Assembly (NCBI RefSeq): GCF_003046315.1
Contig: NZ_PZZP01000001.1
Location: 1,426,001 to 1,490,000, forward strand
Length of the DNA stretch: 64,000 nucleotides
Source of the DNA: Desmospora activa DSM 45169
GTDB lineage: Bacteria; Bacillota; Bacilli; Thermoactinomycetales; DSM-45169
Direction: 5' to 3'
Both the position numbers and the translations under genes were made by a program. Numbering within the stretch: the first letter of the stretch is position 1; every line of letters starts with the position of its first letter. Positions 26,835-34,377 of the stretch are shown here, one piece after another. The notes beneath the pieces were generated by a model. The model was not told where the DNA came from. It was given only the letters and a program-made list of their open reading frames with translations, and did no database searches.

Positions 26835-27841
26835 ACGCGGCCATCCTCCTTTCCAGCTGATATACGGAAGGCGAGTTCCAGGTCCACTCCTTCCAGGCGT
26901 ATTCGCTGATCAACGTATAGGACAGTCGCTAATACACCCAATCCCGCCTCCAGCAAACAAGTGAGCCCCGTTAGCACGAGGGCGACGATAATATTGCCGA
27001 TCCATAGATAAGTCCAGTCAATCGAAGCCCACCACATAAGGAGTAGCTGCAATACTACCCCCATGATACCGGTAACACCAAAAAGAATCGTCCCCACAAA
27101 CAGAAAAAAAGCGAACAAACGCCAAAACGATCGCCGTGTTAAGCTCCAGGATCGCTTGAGTGCGGCAAAATAGCTTGTCTGTTCTTCCACTATCACCGGA
27201 AACAACAGAGAGAGCCGGATCAATACCCACAACAACAGCGGCAGTATTAATAACAGAAAGACAATTCCGGACAGAATCAGTGTCACGACCCATTCTCCCG
27301 CTATAATCCCCAACAACGAAAATGGAAGAAAGACCAAAGCCGCGATCACCACCAGTCCTCCCAAAACGATCGCTCCCGCCAGCCAATGGGTCAATAAAGC
27401 CGACGTTGCTGTTTTCCAGGCTCGCTTTAGCGCCTCTCCCGTCGTTACTGCCTGCTCTTCGATCAAATTTCGTACGGTAATCCAAGAAACCGCCACCCGC
27501 ATCAGCGGATAAAGGAAAATGTAGGTAACTAATACGCCTCCCGTCATCAAGGCCATCAGCACGGCTTCACCCCAGCCAAAGGGTTCCAGTGAGGCATCAG
27601 CCGGCATCGGATCTAAAAAGGGATCGGACAGTGGTTCCAATGTTTCCGACAACTGTAGATTCAACAAATTAAACACAAACTGAAAAAGACCAATCAGCAA
27701 AAACACACTGAAAAACAATGGCACAAACCGGGTGCGAAACACTTGGAAAGTACCATCGATAATTTCTAAAAACCCCCATCGTCGTAAGGGGGATGCTTCA
27801 TGTTCCAAGGATTCTCCCCCTTCCATCTTCAATTGTTTCAT
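26831..27841 (-). CDS. Multipass membrane protein of the MoxR operon
   Basis: 336 residues with about six hydrophobic helices, starting with GFLEIIDGTFQVFRTRFVPLFF, the pattern of glycerophosphodiester-phosphodiesterase-type membrane domains of unknown function. ATG 27841 overlaps the peptidase stop as ATGA; an in-frame TTG at 27808, 6 nt behind AAGGGGGAG, is an equally good start. It probably anchors or accompanies the MoxR-DUF58 machinery (inference). Confidence 0.75.
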   Translation of the reverse strand: MKQLKMEGGESLEHEASPLRRWGFLEIIDGTFQVFRTRFVPLFFSVFLLIGLFQFVFNLLNLQLSETLEPLSDPFLDPMPADASLEPFGWGEAVLMALMTGGVLVTYIFLYPLMRVAVSWITVRNLIEEQAVTTGEALKRAWKTATSALLTHWLAGAIVLGGLVVIAALVFLPFSLLGIIAGEWVVTLILSGIVFLLLILPLLLWVLIRLSLLFPVIVEEQTSYFAALKRSWSLTRRSFWRLFAFFLFVGTILFGVTGIMGVVLQLLLMWWASIDWTYLWIGNIIVALVLTGLTCLLEAGLGVLATVLYVDQRIRLEGVDLELAFRISAGKEDGRV

Positions 27842-28902
27842 CCCTGTTGGATCGCTTGCAAACGCTCCTGATCCAAGCGGCGGACCAATGCACTCAGAAA
27901 TGCTTTGGCAGCCTCTACATCCCCGCGATCAACCACAGCTGCATGGGAATGGATATAACGGGCACATACTCCCAATGCTGCCGATGGGACCCCTTCTCCC
28001 GTCTGATGAACCGCACCGGCGTCGGTCCCACCTGGGGAAATGAAAAATTGATAAGGAATCCCCTCTTCTTCCGCCGTCTCTACTAAAAAGCGGCGCATTC
28101 CCGGCAAAGCGATCATCGAACGATCCATCAATCGGATCAACACCCCTCGACCCAACTCACCAAATCCGTTGGTCACTCCAGGAATATCCCCTGCTGGACC
28201 GGCATCAACGGCGAAAAAGACATCCGGTTTAATCCGATTCGCAGCGGTGGCCGCGCCACGAAGACCCACTTCCTCCTGCACGGTTGCTCCGGAAAACACC
28301 ACATTGGGATGAGAAGTCTTTTTAAGATCCTCCAATAGCTCCACTGCGAGAGCGCAACCAAAGCGATTATCGACAGCTTTTACCATTAGCCGTTTCCCTC
28401 CCTCCATCTCGACGGGAGGGCATACTGGGACGATATAGTCGCCAGGACCGACGCCCGCTTTTCGCACCTCTTCCTCACTATCCAAGCCGATATCAATAAA
28501 CATACGATCGATCGAAACCGGCCTGTTACGTTCTTCTTCTTTTAAAATATGGGGTGGCACAGAACCAACTACACCAGGAATCCGTTTTCCTTTCATCGTC
28601 ACCACTTCCACCCGTTGGGCTAATAGCACCTGACTCCACCACCCACCCAAGGGCTGAAACCGTAGAAAGCCCTGATCCGTGATTCGGGTTACCATAAAAC
28701 CGACTTCATCCATATGACCGGCAACCATCACCCGCGGTCCCTTCTCGTCTCCGCTTTTTTTACCGAATAAGCTGCCGAGGCGATCCCGGACCACTTCATC
28801 GGCCACTGGGGCAATCATTTTTTCCAGCTCCCGGCTCACCAGCGACTCTGCCCCCGGAACCCCCGGCAATTGTGTCAAGTCTTCAAACCGCTTCCAGTCC
28901 AT
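27838..28902 (-). CDS. M42-family aminopeptidase
   Basis: 354 residues. Metal-site motifs in order: VAGHMDEVGFMV, KAVDNRFGC, ATVQEEVGLRGAA with the general-base Glu, FFAVDAGPAGD, and YIHSHAAVVD at the end. M42 enzymes are cytoplasmic dodecameric (tetrahedral) aminopeptidases. ATG 28902 lies 8 nt behind GGAGTG; the in-frame GTG at 28911 overlaps it. It is the first gene of the - strand operon ending with DUF58. Confidence 0.92.
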   Translation of the reverse strand: MDWKRFEDLTQLPGVPGAESLVSRELEKMIAPVADEVVRDRLGSLFGKKSGDEKGPRVMVAGHMDEVGFMVTRITDQGFLRFQPLGGWWSQVLLAQRVEVVTMKGKRIPGVVGSVPPHILKEEERNRPVSIDRMFIDIGLDSEEEVRKAGVGPGDYIVPVCPPVEMEGGKRLMVKAVDNRFGCALAVELLEDLKKTSHPNVVFSGATVQEEVGLRGAATAANRIKPDVFFAVDAGPAGDIPGVTNGFGELGRGVLIRLMDRSMIALPGMRRFLVETAEEEGIPYQFFISPGGTDAGAVHQTGEGVPSAALGVCARYIHSHAAVVDRGDVEAAKAFLSALVRRLDQERLQAIQQG

Positions 28903-29089
28903 CTCGGTCACACTCCATTGTCAGTTATGTACTCGCTACAGCGGATTATCGGCATCCAACTCCATTTCTCCACATTACCGTTCTTTTATTGTCCCATATC
29001 GTCGGCTCGCTCAAACCTGCTCGCTCGATCGGAGCGGGTTGCGATCAACACTACTTTTCGCTACAGTGTGTTGGAAGGAGTTGATGATA

Positions 29090-29269
29090 GTGATAACCGA
29101 CGAGATGATCCAACGGATTAACGAATTAGCAAGAAAAAAGAAAAGCGAAGGATTAACCCCACAAGAACAAAAAGAGCAGACGGAGTTGCGACAACAATAC
29201 TTGCAGGCGATTCGTGGATCAGTTAAAAACCAGTTAAATCAGATTCGCCTCGTGGATCATGAAGATTAG
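29090..29269 (+). CDS. DUF896 (YnzC-family) protein
   Basis: About 59 residues: MITDEMIQRINELARKKKSE, then TPQEQKEQTELRQQYL and FRSS-like IRGSVKNQL, the two-helix hairpin of the YnzC/DUF896 family. Function is not established; in Bacillus the gene lies beside lexA in an SOS context, which is not seen here. GTG 29090 lies 9 nt behind AAGGAG; the ATG at 29084 is too close to it. Confidence 0.85.
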   Translation: MITDEMIQRINELARKKKSEGLTPQEQKEQTELRQQYLQAIRGSVKNQLNQIRLVDHED

Positions 29270-29311
29270 ATGCTCCCTTTATTATAAAGTAAGCAGTAGC
29301 TGGGCGAAATG

Positions 29312-29340
29312 AAAGGTCTTCGAAATTGAAGGCCTTTTTT
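29312..29340 (+). terminator. Terminator after the DUF896 gene
   Basis: Arms AAAGGTCTTC (29312-29321) and GAAGGCCTTT (29328-29337), followed by more T. One G-T pair in the stem. Confidence 0.85.
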
Positions 29341-29394
29341 CTATTTTAGTCAGTTTATATCGCAAACTAGTCGTTGCTTTAAAACCATTTGTGA

Positions 29395-29400
29395 TATAAT
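29395..29400 (+). promoter_or_regulatory. Likely -10 box of the winged-helix gene
   Basis: TATAAT 38 bp before the ATG at 29438. The -35 is poor (CGTTGC at 17 bp), so the promoter may be weak or regulated. Confidence 0.45.
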
Positions 29401-29437
29401 TTTTCTGTATTATTGCGACGATCGGGAGGATTCGGAT

Positions 29438-29776
29438 ATGTTGCCCTATCAAGAATTGGCCCAATTAAATAAATTGGTTCACGAACCGGCCCGTCTATCG
29501 ATTTTGACAGCATTATCCGCCTGTACAATGGCAGAATTCTTGTTTTTGCAGGATTTAACCGGGTTAACCAAAGGAAATCTTTCTTCCCATCTGACGAAAT
29601 TAGAAAATGCGGGACTCGTCGCTGTCGATAAACATTTTGTCCGACAAAAAATCCCCCAGACGACTATTCGCATCACTTCTGAAGGACGTGCAGCAGTGGA
29701 GAATCATTGGAAGAGACTTCGTGCGATTCAAGAAAAAGTTCTCCAACAAGGTGCCAATAACGGGAAAGAACGTTAA
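29438..29776 (+). CDS. Winged-helix transcriptional regulator (HTH_34 type)
   Basis: 112 residues. NKLVHEPARLSILTALSA, FLFLQDLTGLTKGNLSSHLTKLENAGLVAV (recognition helix) and TTIRITSEGRAAVENHW give a full ArsR/MarR-like winged helix of the HTH_34 subgroup. GGGAGGA precedes ATG 29438. No sensor domain or cysteine metal site is evident. Its target is unknown; such genes often sit next to the membrane protein they control, but none is adjacent here. Confidence 0.85.
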   Translation: MLPYQELAQLNKLVHEPARLSILTALSACTMAEFLFLQDLTGLTKGNLSSHLTKLENAGLVAVDKHFVRQKIPQTTIRITSEGRAAVENHWKRLRAIQEKVLQQGANNGKER

Positions 29777-29789
29777 GCAGTTTACTGTA

Positions 29790-29827
29790 TACAATACCGG
29801 ACGAATTTTGCCTGGTATTGTATTAGT
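29790..29827 (+). terminator. Probable terminator
   Basis: Arms TACAATACC (29790-29798) and GGTATTGTA (29814-29822) followed by TTAGTTTTT, just after the regulator's stop. Confidence 0.65.
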
Positions 29828-30185
29828 TTTTGATTGAATGTTAATAAAGTCCATACACTTTTTCCTTATCGCCGTATACTATAGTAAATGATCTCTAGTC
29901 GCCGGATTGAACCCATCCAACTCCTTGCGGGAGAGTTTGCTTGAAGAGCAGACTGAAAGAAGGAAAAGAATTCGTTTGTGTTGCAAACTGGTTTACAGGT
30001 TCGGGTTTAGGCCCCGCGAGGGTACCCCCCGTTCCTTTCGATACCCTGGCTCTCTATTTATCGGCGAACTCGTCGGCACTGCTGAAAATACTCCCTTGAA
30101 TGAGCGGGTGGTGCTTCTTTTTCGTTACTTGACGGATGGGCGGACATCGAATATGATGAATTGGAAGCAAATTGAATAGTTCATC
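29828..30185. other. Intergenic, no convincing gene
   Basis: About 360 bases before the riboswitch. A 90-codon open frame at 29907 has no family look and no good ribosome site. I see a TATACT near 29875 but no clear promoter. Confidence 0.5.
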
Positions 30186-30315
30186 TCTGTTAAAGGGGAG
30201 TAGCTGTTAAACAATAAAGTCGTCACTACGGGATTTTTATCCCCGGCTTTATTGGCAACAACCACGTTGTAAGCAAGACCTTTACCGTTATTTGGTGAGG
30301 GTCTTTTTGCTTTTC
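30186..30315 (+). promoter_or_regulatory. yybP-ykoY (manganese) riboswitch leader
   Basis: The leader holds the conserved blocks of the yybP-ykoY RNA: AAAGGGGAGTAGC at 30192-30204, GTCGTCACTACG around 30219-30230, GGCAACAACCACGTTGTAAG at 30254-30273, then GACCTTTACC. It ends in a stem, AGACC ... GGTCT, followed by TTTTT (30276-30307), an expression-platform terminator. The class binds Mn2+ and turns on exporter genes, and TerC-family genes such as ykoY are its usual targets; terC starts 39 bp downstream. Recognised by pattern, not by a covariance search. Confidence 0.9.
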
Positions 30316-30353
30316 TTAACAAAGACTACAGCGTAAAGAGAGGGTATTCAGTT

Positions 30354-31025
30354 ATGGACTTATTTTCAGCGGAGTTTTTTCAAGCACTTATCGCCATTAT
30401 CATTATTGATTTGGTGTTGGCGGGTGACAACGCCATTGTTATCGGGATGGCCGCTCGTAGGTTACCCAAAGACAAACAAAAAACCGTAATTATTTGGGGA
30501 ACTGCTGGTGCAATTGTGATACGTGCCACCGCTACCCTGGCTGTGGTATGGTTGTTGAAAATTCCGGGGCTGTTGTTGGCAGGAGGAGTCCTGTTGATTT
30601 GGATTGCGTATAAGTTGTTAGTGGAAGAAAAAGAACATGAGAATGTAAAAGCCAGCCAAAGTATACGCGGGGCCGTCCAAACCATTATCATCGCCGACGC
30701 CGTAATGGGGTTGGACAATGTTTTGGCAATCGCCGGGGCTGCTCAGCATAATTATATCCTGGTCATTCTCGGCTTATTGATCAGTGTGCCGGTCGTTATT
30801 TTTGGTAGCACCCTGATTTTGAAGTTCATCGAAAAGTACCCGATTATCATTTATATTGGCTCTGGGGTGTTAGCATGGACTGCAGGCAAAATGATCGTGG
30901 GAGAGCCTTTTCTTAAAGAATACTTCCACGAACCCCTTCTAAAATGGGGACTGATTCTCCTGATCATTATCGGTGTACTTTTCGCGGGTCGTTTCACACG
31001 AAATAAAAAACAAGCACTAAATTAA
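30354..31025 (+). CDS. TerC-family membrane protein, likely Mn2+ exporter
   Basis: 223 residues with about seven hydrophobic helices. The TerC signatures IDLVLAGDNAIVIG (residues ~19-32) and IADAVMGLDNVLAIAGAA (~113-130) each carry the buried acidic metal ligands. With a yybP-ykoY riboswitch in front, export of manganese is the likely role, as shown for Bacillus TerC proteins (recalled). The gene is intact, but its 3' two thirds are repeated downstream by the tandem duplication. ATG 30354 has a modest GAGGG upstream. Confidence 0.9.
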   Translation: MDLFSAEFFQALIAIIIIDLVLAGDNAIVIGMAARRLPKDKQKTVIIWGTAGAIVIRATATLAVVWLLKIPGLLLAGGVLLIWIAYKLLVEEKEHENVKASQSIRGAVQTIIIADAVMGLDNVLAIAGAAQHNYILVILGLLISVPVVIFGSTLILKFIEKYPIIIYIGSGVLAWTAGKMIVGEPFLKEYFHEPLLKWGLILLIIIGVLFAGRFTRNKKQALN

Positions 31026-31589
31026 AACGGAATCACCCATCCGCTTTCCGCGCGGATGGGTTTTTAAATGGGCCAATGACCTGTCCCGACTTCCGTTCTT
31101 CCGAATACGATGGAAAGGAATCGAATGGTAACGCATAGCAGAGGAGGCGGTAACCACGAAACCCGTCACCCTAAAGGAGTGCGTCCGCTTAATCGGGGGC
31201 ACCTTAATTCGGGGTAATCCCCAACGAGTTCTCCGCTCCGCTAACCGGGGCCGTTACAAGAGCCTGGCAGCGGATCAGGTCTATTTTATCGACCCCCGAC
31301 AAAAGGCGGACAAACAACTTAATGCACTCCGTCACCACTCTGTTGCTGCTGTTGTTTTGCCGCATCATCTTTCACCCTCCAGTATTCCGGGGAGAATAGC
31401 GGTTATAAGGGTTCCATCCCTCACCGACGCTTATTGGCGATTGGCTAACTGGAATTGGAGACAATGCTCACCTAACCGAGTGATCGCCATCACCGGCAGC
31501 GCCGGCAAATCAACAACCACCGACATGGTGTATGCAGTTTTAAAACAGAAAAGTAAGCTGGTACACACAAGAGGGAATTTGAACACCTT
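30568..31589. repeat. Tandem duplication, first copy (1022 bp)
   Basis: Every base I compared matches 31590-32611 at an offset of 1022. This copy runs from inside terC (the GGCTGTTG block) through the terC terminator and intergenic region into the MurF-like gene (ending AACACCTT). The copies abut directly. Bases just outside differ (30567 G against 31589 T; 31590 G against 32612 T), so there is no microhomology at the junction. Confidence 0.93.
31031..31065 (+). terminator. terC terminator (first copy)
   Basis: Arms ACCCATCCGC (31035-31044) and GCGGATGGGT (31052-31061) followed by TTTTT, 10 bp after the terC stop. Confidence 0.9.
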
Positions 31590-31635
31590 GGCTGTTGTTG
31601 GCAGGAGGAGTCCTGTTGATTTGGATTGCGTATAA
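31156..31635 (+). pseudogene. MurF-like ligase, 5' fragment in the first repeat copy
   Basis: It starts with the same ACG and ribosome site as the intact gene and encodes its first ~144 residues including the P-loop GSAGKST, then at 31590 runs into terC sequence in another frame and stops at 31635 after about 16 foreign residues. It has only the N-terminal domain and start of the ATP domain and should be inactive. Confidence 0.85.
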
Positions 31636-32047
31636 GTTGTTAGTGGAAGAAAAAGAACATGAGAATGTAAAAGCCAGCCAAAGTATACGCGGGGCCGTCC
31701 AAACCATTATCATCGCCGACGCCGTAATGGGGTTGGACAATGTTTTGGCAATCGCCGGGGCTGCTCAGCATAATTATATCCTGGTCATTCTCGGCTTATT
31801 GATCAGTGTGCCGGTCGTTATTTTTGGTAGCACCCTGATTTTGAAGTTCATCGAAAAGTACCCGATTATCATTTATATTGGCTCTGGGGTGTTAGCATGG
31901 ACTGCAGGCAAAATGATCGTGGGAGAGCCTTTTCTTAAAGAATACTTCCACGAACCCCTTCTAAAATGGGGACTGATTCTCCTGATCATTATCGGTGTAC
32001 TTTTCGCGGGTCGTTTCACACGAAATAAAAAACAAGCACTAAATTAA
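31590..32047 (+). pseudogene. terC 3' fragment in the second repeat copy
   Basis: It encodes the C-terminal ~150 residues of TerC exactly, including the second motif IADAVMGLDN, but lacks the first motif and the riboswitch. A TTG at 31595 is in frame but has no evident purpose-built start. A membrane peptide from it, if made, would be incomplete. Confidence 0.85.
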
Positions 32048-32052
32048 AACGG

Positions 32053-32087
32053 AATCACCCATCCGCTTTCCGCGCGGATGGGTTTTT
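32053..32087 (+). terminator. terC terminator (second copy)
   Basis: Exact repeat of the hairpin at 31031-31065; it now separates the terC fragment from the intact ligase gene. Confidence 0.88.
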
Positions 32088-32177
32088 AAATGGGCCAATG
32101 ACCTGTCCCGACTTCCGTTCTTCCGAATACGATGGAAAGGAATCGAATGGTAACGCATAGCAGAGGAGGCGGTAACC

Positions 32178-33575
32178 ACGAAACCCGTCACCCTAAAGGA
32201 GTGCGTCCGCTTAATCGGGGGCACCTTAATTCGGGGTAATCCCCAACGAGTTCTCCGCTCCGCTAACCGGGGCCGTTACAAGAGCCTGGCAGCGGATCAG
32301 GTCTATTTTATCGACCCCCGACAAAAGGCGGACAAACAACTTAATGCACTCCGTCACCACTCTGTTGCTGCTGTTGTTTTGCCGCATCATCTTTCACCCT
32401 CCAGTATTCCGGGGAGAATAGCGGTTATAAGGGTTCCATCCCTCACCGACGCTTATTGGCGATTGGCTAACTGGAATTGGAGACAATGCTCACCTAACCG
32501 AGTGATCGCCATCACCGGCAGCGCCGGCAAATCAACAACCACCGACATGGTGTATGCAGTTTTAAAACAGAAAAGTAAGCTGGTACACACAAGAGGGAAT
32601 TTGAACACCTTTACCTATTTGCCTACCTATCTGTTGCAGTTGCGTCCGGGTACCCGTGTTCTTTTGTTGGAAATGGGTATGAAATCGTTAAACAACATCG
32701 CTAGACAATGTCGAGTAGTACGTCCCGATATCGGCGTTGTCACCAATGTAGGAGAAGCCCATGCGGGTAGCCTAGGAAGCCTGGGAACCATTGTAAAAGC
32801 GAAACAAGAATTGATCGACGGTATGCATGCAGGTGGAACATTGTTTTTAAATGCCGATTGCACCCGTTCCCGCCAACTAACAACGCGACGATTCCAAGGG
32901 AAAGTCTGGACGTTCGGCATTGCACGATCCGCAGATATTAAAGGGGAAAATATACGCTACACCACTCGTGGTATGACCTTCGATGTCCGAATTCGCAATC
33001 AATCTTTCTCCTTTACGATTCCCCATTGGGGTAATCACAATGTTCTTAATGCACTAGCGGCAATCGGTATCTGTCGAGCAATGGGCTACAGCATGAAAAC
33101 CATTCAATCCGGTCTCGCCAAATCACAACCTCCTCGTATGCGCCTGCAGTTGATCCGTTCCAAAAACGGTCGCCTGTTGATCAATGATGCCTGGAACGCA
33201 AATCCCAGTGCCATGAAAGCCGGTTTAACCGTACTAAAAAATATAGCTGCCGGAACCAAACGCACTGCAATCGCCGTACTTGGCGACATGATGGAGCTTG
33301 GGCAATATACCCGTTCTGCTCATCAGGAAATTGGTCGCTATACCTCCCACTCCTCATTGTCCCTATTGGTCACATATGGGAAGTATTCCCGCGAAATCGC
33401 CACCTCAGCCATCAACAACGGGATGAATCAAAATCGGGTTATTCACTTTTCTGACCGAGCCCGTTTACTCCGATTCTTAAAAAGCGCCCCCAAAAACAGC
33501 ATTCTCTATTTTAAAGGTTCTCGCAAGTTGAAAATGGAAAAAATAGTGAACGAATTAGCCCGCTCATCCGTTTAA
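32178..33575 (+). CDS. MurF-like Mur ligase, apparent ACG start
   Basis: 465 residues if started at ACG 32178, matching the ~450-460 of MurF. An N-terminal domain (VTLKECVRLIGGTLI ... VYFIDPRQKAD ... VAAVVLP) leads to the ATP site ITGSAGKSTTTD (P-loop 114-120), VTNVGEAHAGSLGS, WGNHNVLNALAAIG and the C-terminal NDAWNANPSAMKAGL. MurF joins D-Ala-D-Ala to UDP-MurNAc-tripeptide; this copy is outside a dcw cluster, so it may be a paralogue with a special (perhaps sporulation) role. No ATG/GTG/TTG lies between an in-frame TAA nine codons upstream and TTG 32379; GAGGAGG sits 8 nt before the ACG. Starting at TTG 32379 would lose 67 conserved-looking residues. Confidence 0.8.
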   Translation, partial: TKPVTLKECVRLIGGTLIRGNPQRVLRSANRGRYKSLAADQVYFIDPRQKADKQLNALRHHSVAAVVLPHHLSPSSIPGRIAVIRVPSLTDAYWRLANWNWRQCSPNRVIAITGSAGKSTTTDMVYAVLKQKSKLVHTRGNLNTFTYLPTYLLQLRPGTRVLLLEMGMKSLNNIARQCRVVRPDIGVVTNVGEAHAGSLGSLGTIVKAKQELIDGMHAGGTLFLNADCTRSRQLTTRRFQGKVWTFGIARSADIKGENIRYTTRGMTFDVRIRNQSFSFTIPHWGNHNVLNALAAIGICRAMGYSMKTIQSGLAKSQPPRMRLQLIRSKNGRLLINDAWNANPSAMKAGLTVLKNIAAGTKRTAIAVLGDMMELGQYTRSAHQEIGRYTSHSSLSLLVTYGKYSREIATSAINNGMNQNRVIHFSDRARLLRFLKSAPKNSILYFKGSRKLKMEKIVNELARSSV

Positions 33576-33585
33576 AGCGGGAACC

Positions 33586-33642
33586 TGTTTCAATATAAAA
33601 AAGCTTGAGCATTAATAACTCAAGCTTTTTTATATTGAAACA
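33586..33642. terminator. Long bidirectional terminator palindrome
   Basis: Perfect 24-bp arms (33586-33609 and 33619-33642) around a 9-nt loop, core AAAAAAGCTTGAG/CTCAAGCTTTTTT. It lies between the convergent ligase and exonuclease genes and has T runs for both strands. Confidence 0.9.
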
Positions 33643-33663
33643 TCCCCTTGAGAAAAATGTGTA

Positions 33664-34377
33664 TCATCGTACTTGATTGAGTGCCGCATAAAGCTGGCTC
33701 AAATTTTGTAATTGATGACGTTGAAACCCCTGCAACATTTCTTCCCACAGGCGCGCCGTCATCCAGGCATCCCCGTCTGCTGTGTGGCGCCCTCGAATCG
33801 GAATCTTATAATGGTGGAGTAGCCGTTCCAGCGAGTGATCGGAAAACTCGGAGTGAAACCAACGGGCAAATTGCCAAACATCCAAAAAGCGATGCTCTAG
33901 TGTAATTCCCCACGTTTTTTTTAGACCCACCTTGAGAAATGAAGAGTCTAGACCTGCCCCGTAAGCGACCAAAATACTGGAACCTGTAAACTCCAACCAA
34001 GATTGAAGCGCTTCGGCTAAGGATGGAGCAGACTGAACGTCTTCTTCCGTAATTCCGGTTAAACGAACCACCACATCGGGAATGCCACCTTGTGGCCGCA
34101 CCAAAGTATGGAACGGTGAATCGGGCAATACCTTCCCATTTTCCACTTTTACCGCTCCGATCGCAATAATTTCATCCCCATGATGTGGGCGAAAACCGGT
34201 GGTCTCTAAATCGACGACCACAAATGTAAGCTCTTGGAGTGGAGTGGACAACTGTTCTTGATTTTTTACGTCCTTAATCAGTGAGCGAACCCACGCTTCC
34301 TGCTGAAAGCTTTGGCTTGCCCCACCAATCCATCCCCTGTCACGTAGCCTTCGGAACCAAACATTCCCTTCCCTCAC
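33664..34377 (-). CDS. DnaQ-like 3'-5' exonuclease
   Basis: 237 residues. DEDDh exonuclease: Exo I VVDLETTGF near 53-61, Exo II VAYGAGLDSSFL, Exo III HTADGDAWMTARL with the His and last Asp. The first ~45 residues are extra. Such stand-alone epsilon-like proteins trim DNA or RNA. GTG 34377 overlaps the upstream DUF294 stop as GTGA, so the two are translated together. Confidence 0.88.
   Translation of the reverse strand: MREGNVWFRRLRDRGWIGGASQSFQQEAWVRSLIKDVKNQEQLSTPLQELTFVVVDLETTGFRPHHGDEIIAIGAVKVENGKVLPDSPFHTLVRPQGGIPDVVVRLTGITEEDVQSAPSLAEALQSWLEFTGSSILVAYGAGLDSSFLKVGLKKTWGITLEHRFLDVWQFARWFHSEFSDHSLERLLHHYKIPIRGRHTADGDAWMTARLWEEMLQGFQRHQLQNLSQLYAALNQVR

Larger units (their letters stand above)
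31590..32611. repeat. Tandem duplication, second copy (1022 bp)
   Basis: Direct repeat of 30568-31589. Because the unit joins the 3' part of terC to the 5' part of the ligase, the duplication leaves a complete terC on the left and a complete ligase on the right, with a truncated ligase and a truncated terC between them. Confidence 0.93.

Noticed and set aside
29907-30179. 90-codon open frame between the regulator and the riboswitch
   Set aside because: No family pattern, no proper ribosome site, composition like intergenic DNA.
30568-32611. Insertion sequence or transposon explanation for the duplication
   Set aside because: No transposase, no terminal inverted repeats and no flanking target duplication; it is a simple tandem repeat.
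33586-33642. 24-bp palindrome as a transposon end or attachment site
   Set aside because: Its place between convergent stop codons and its T runs make it a terminator.
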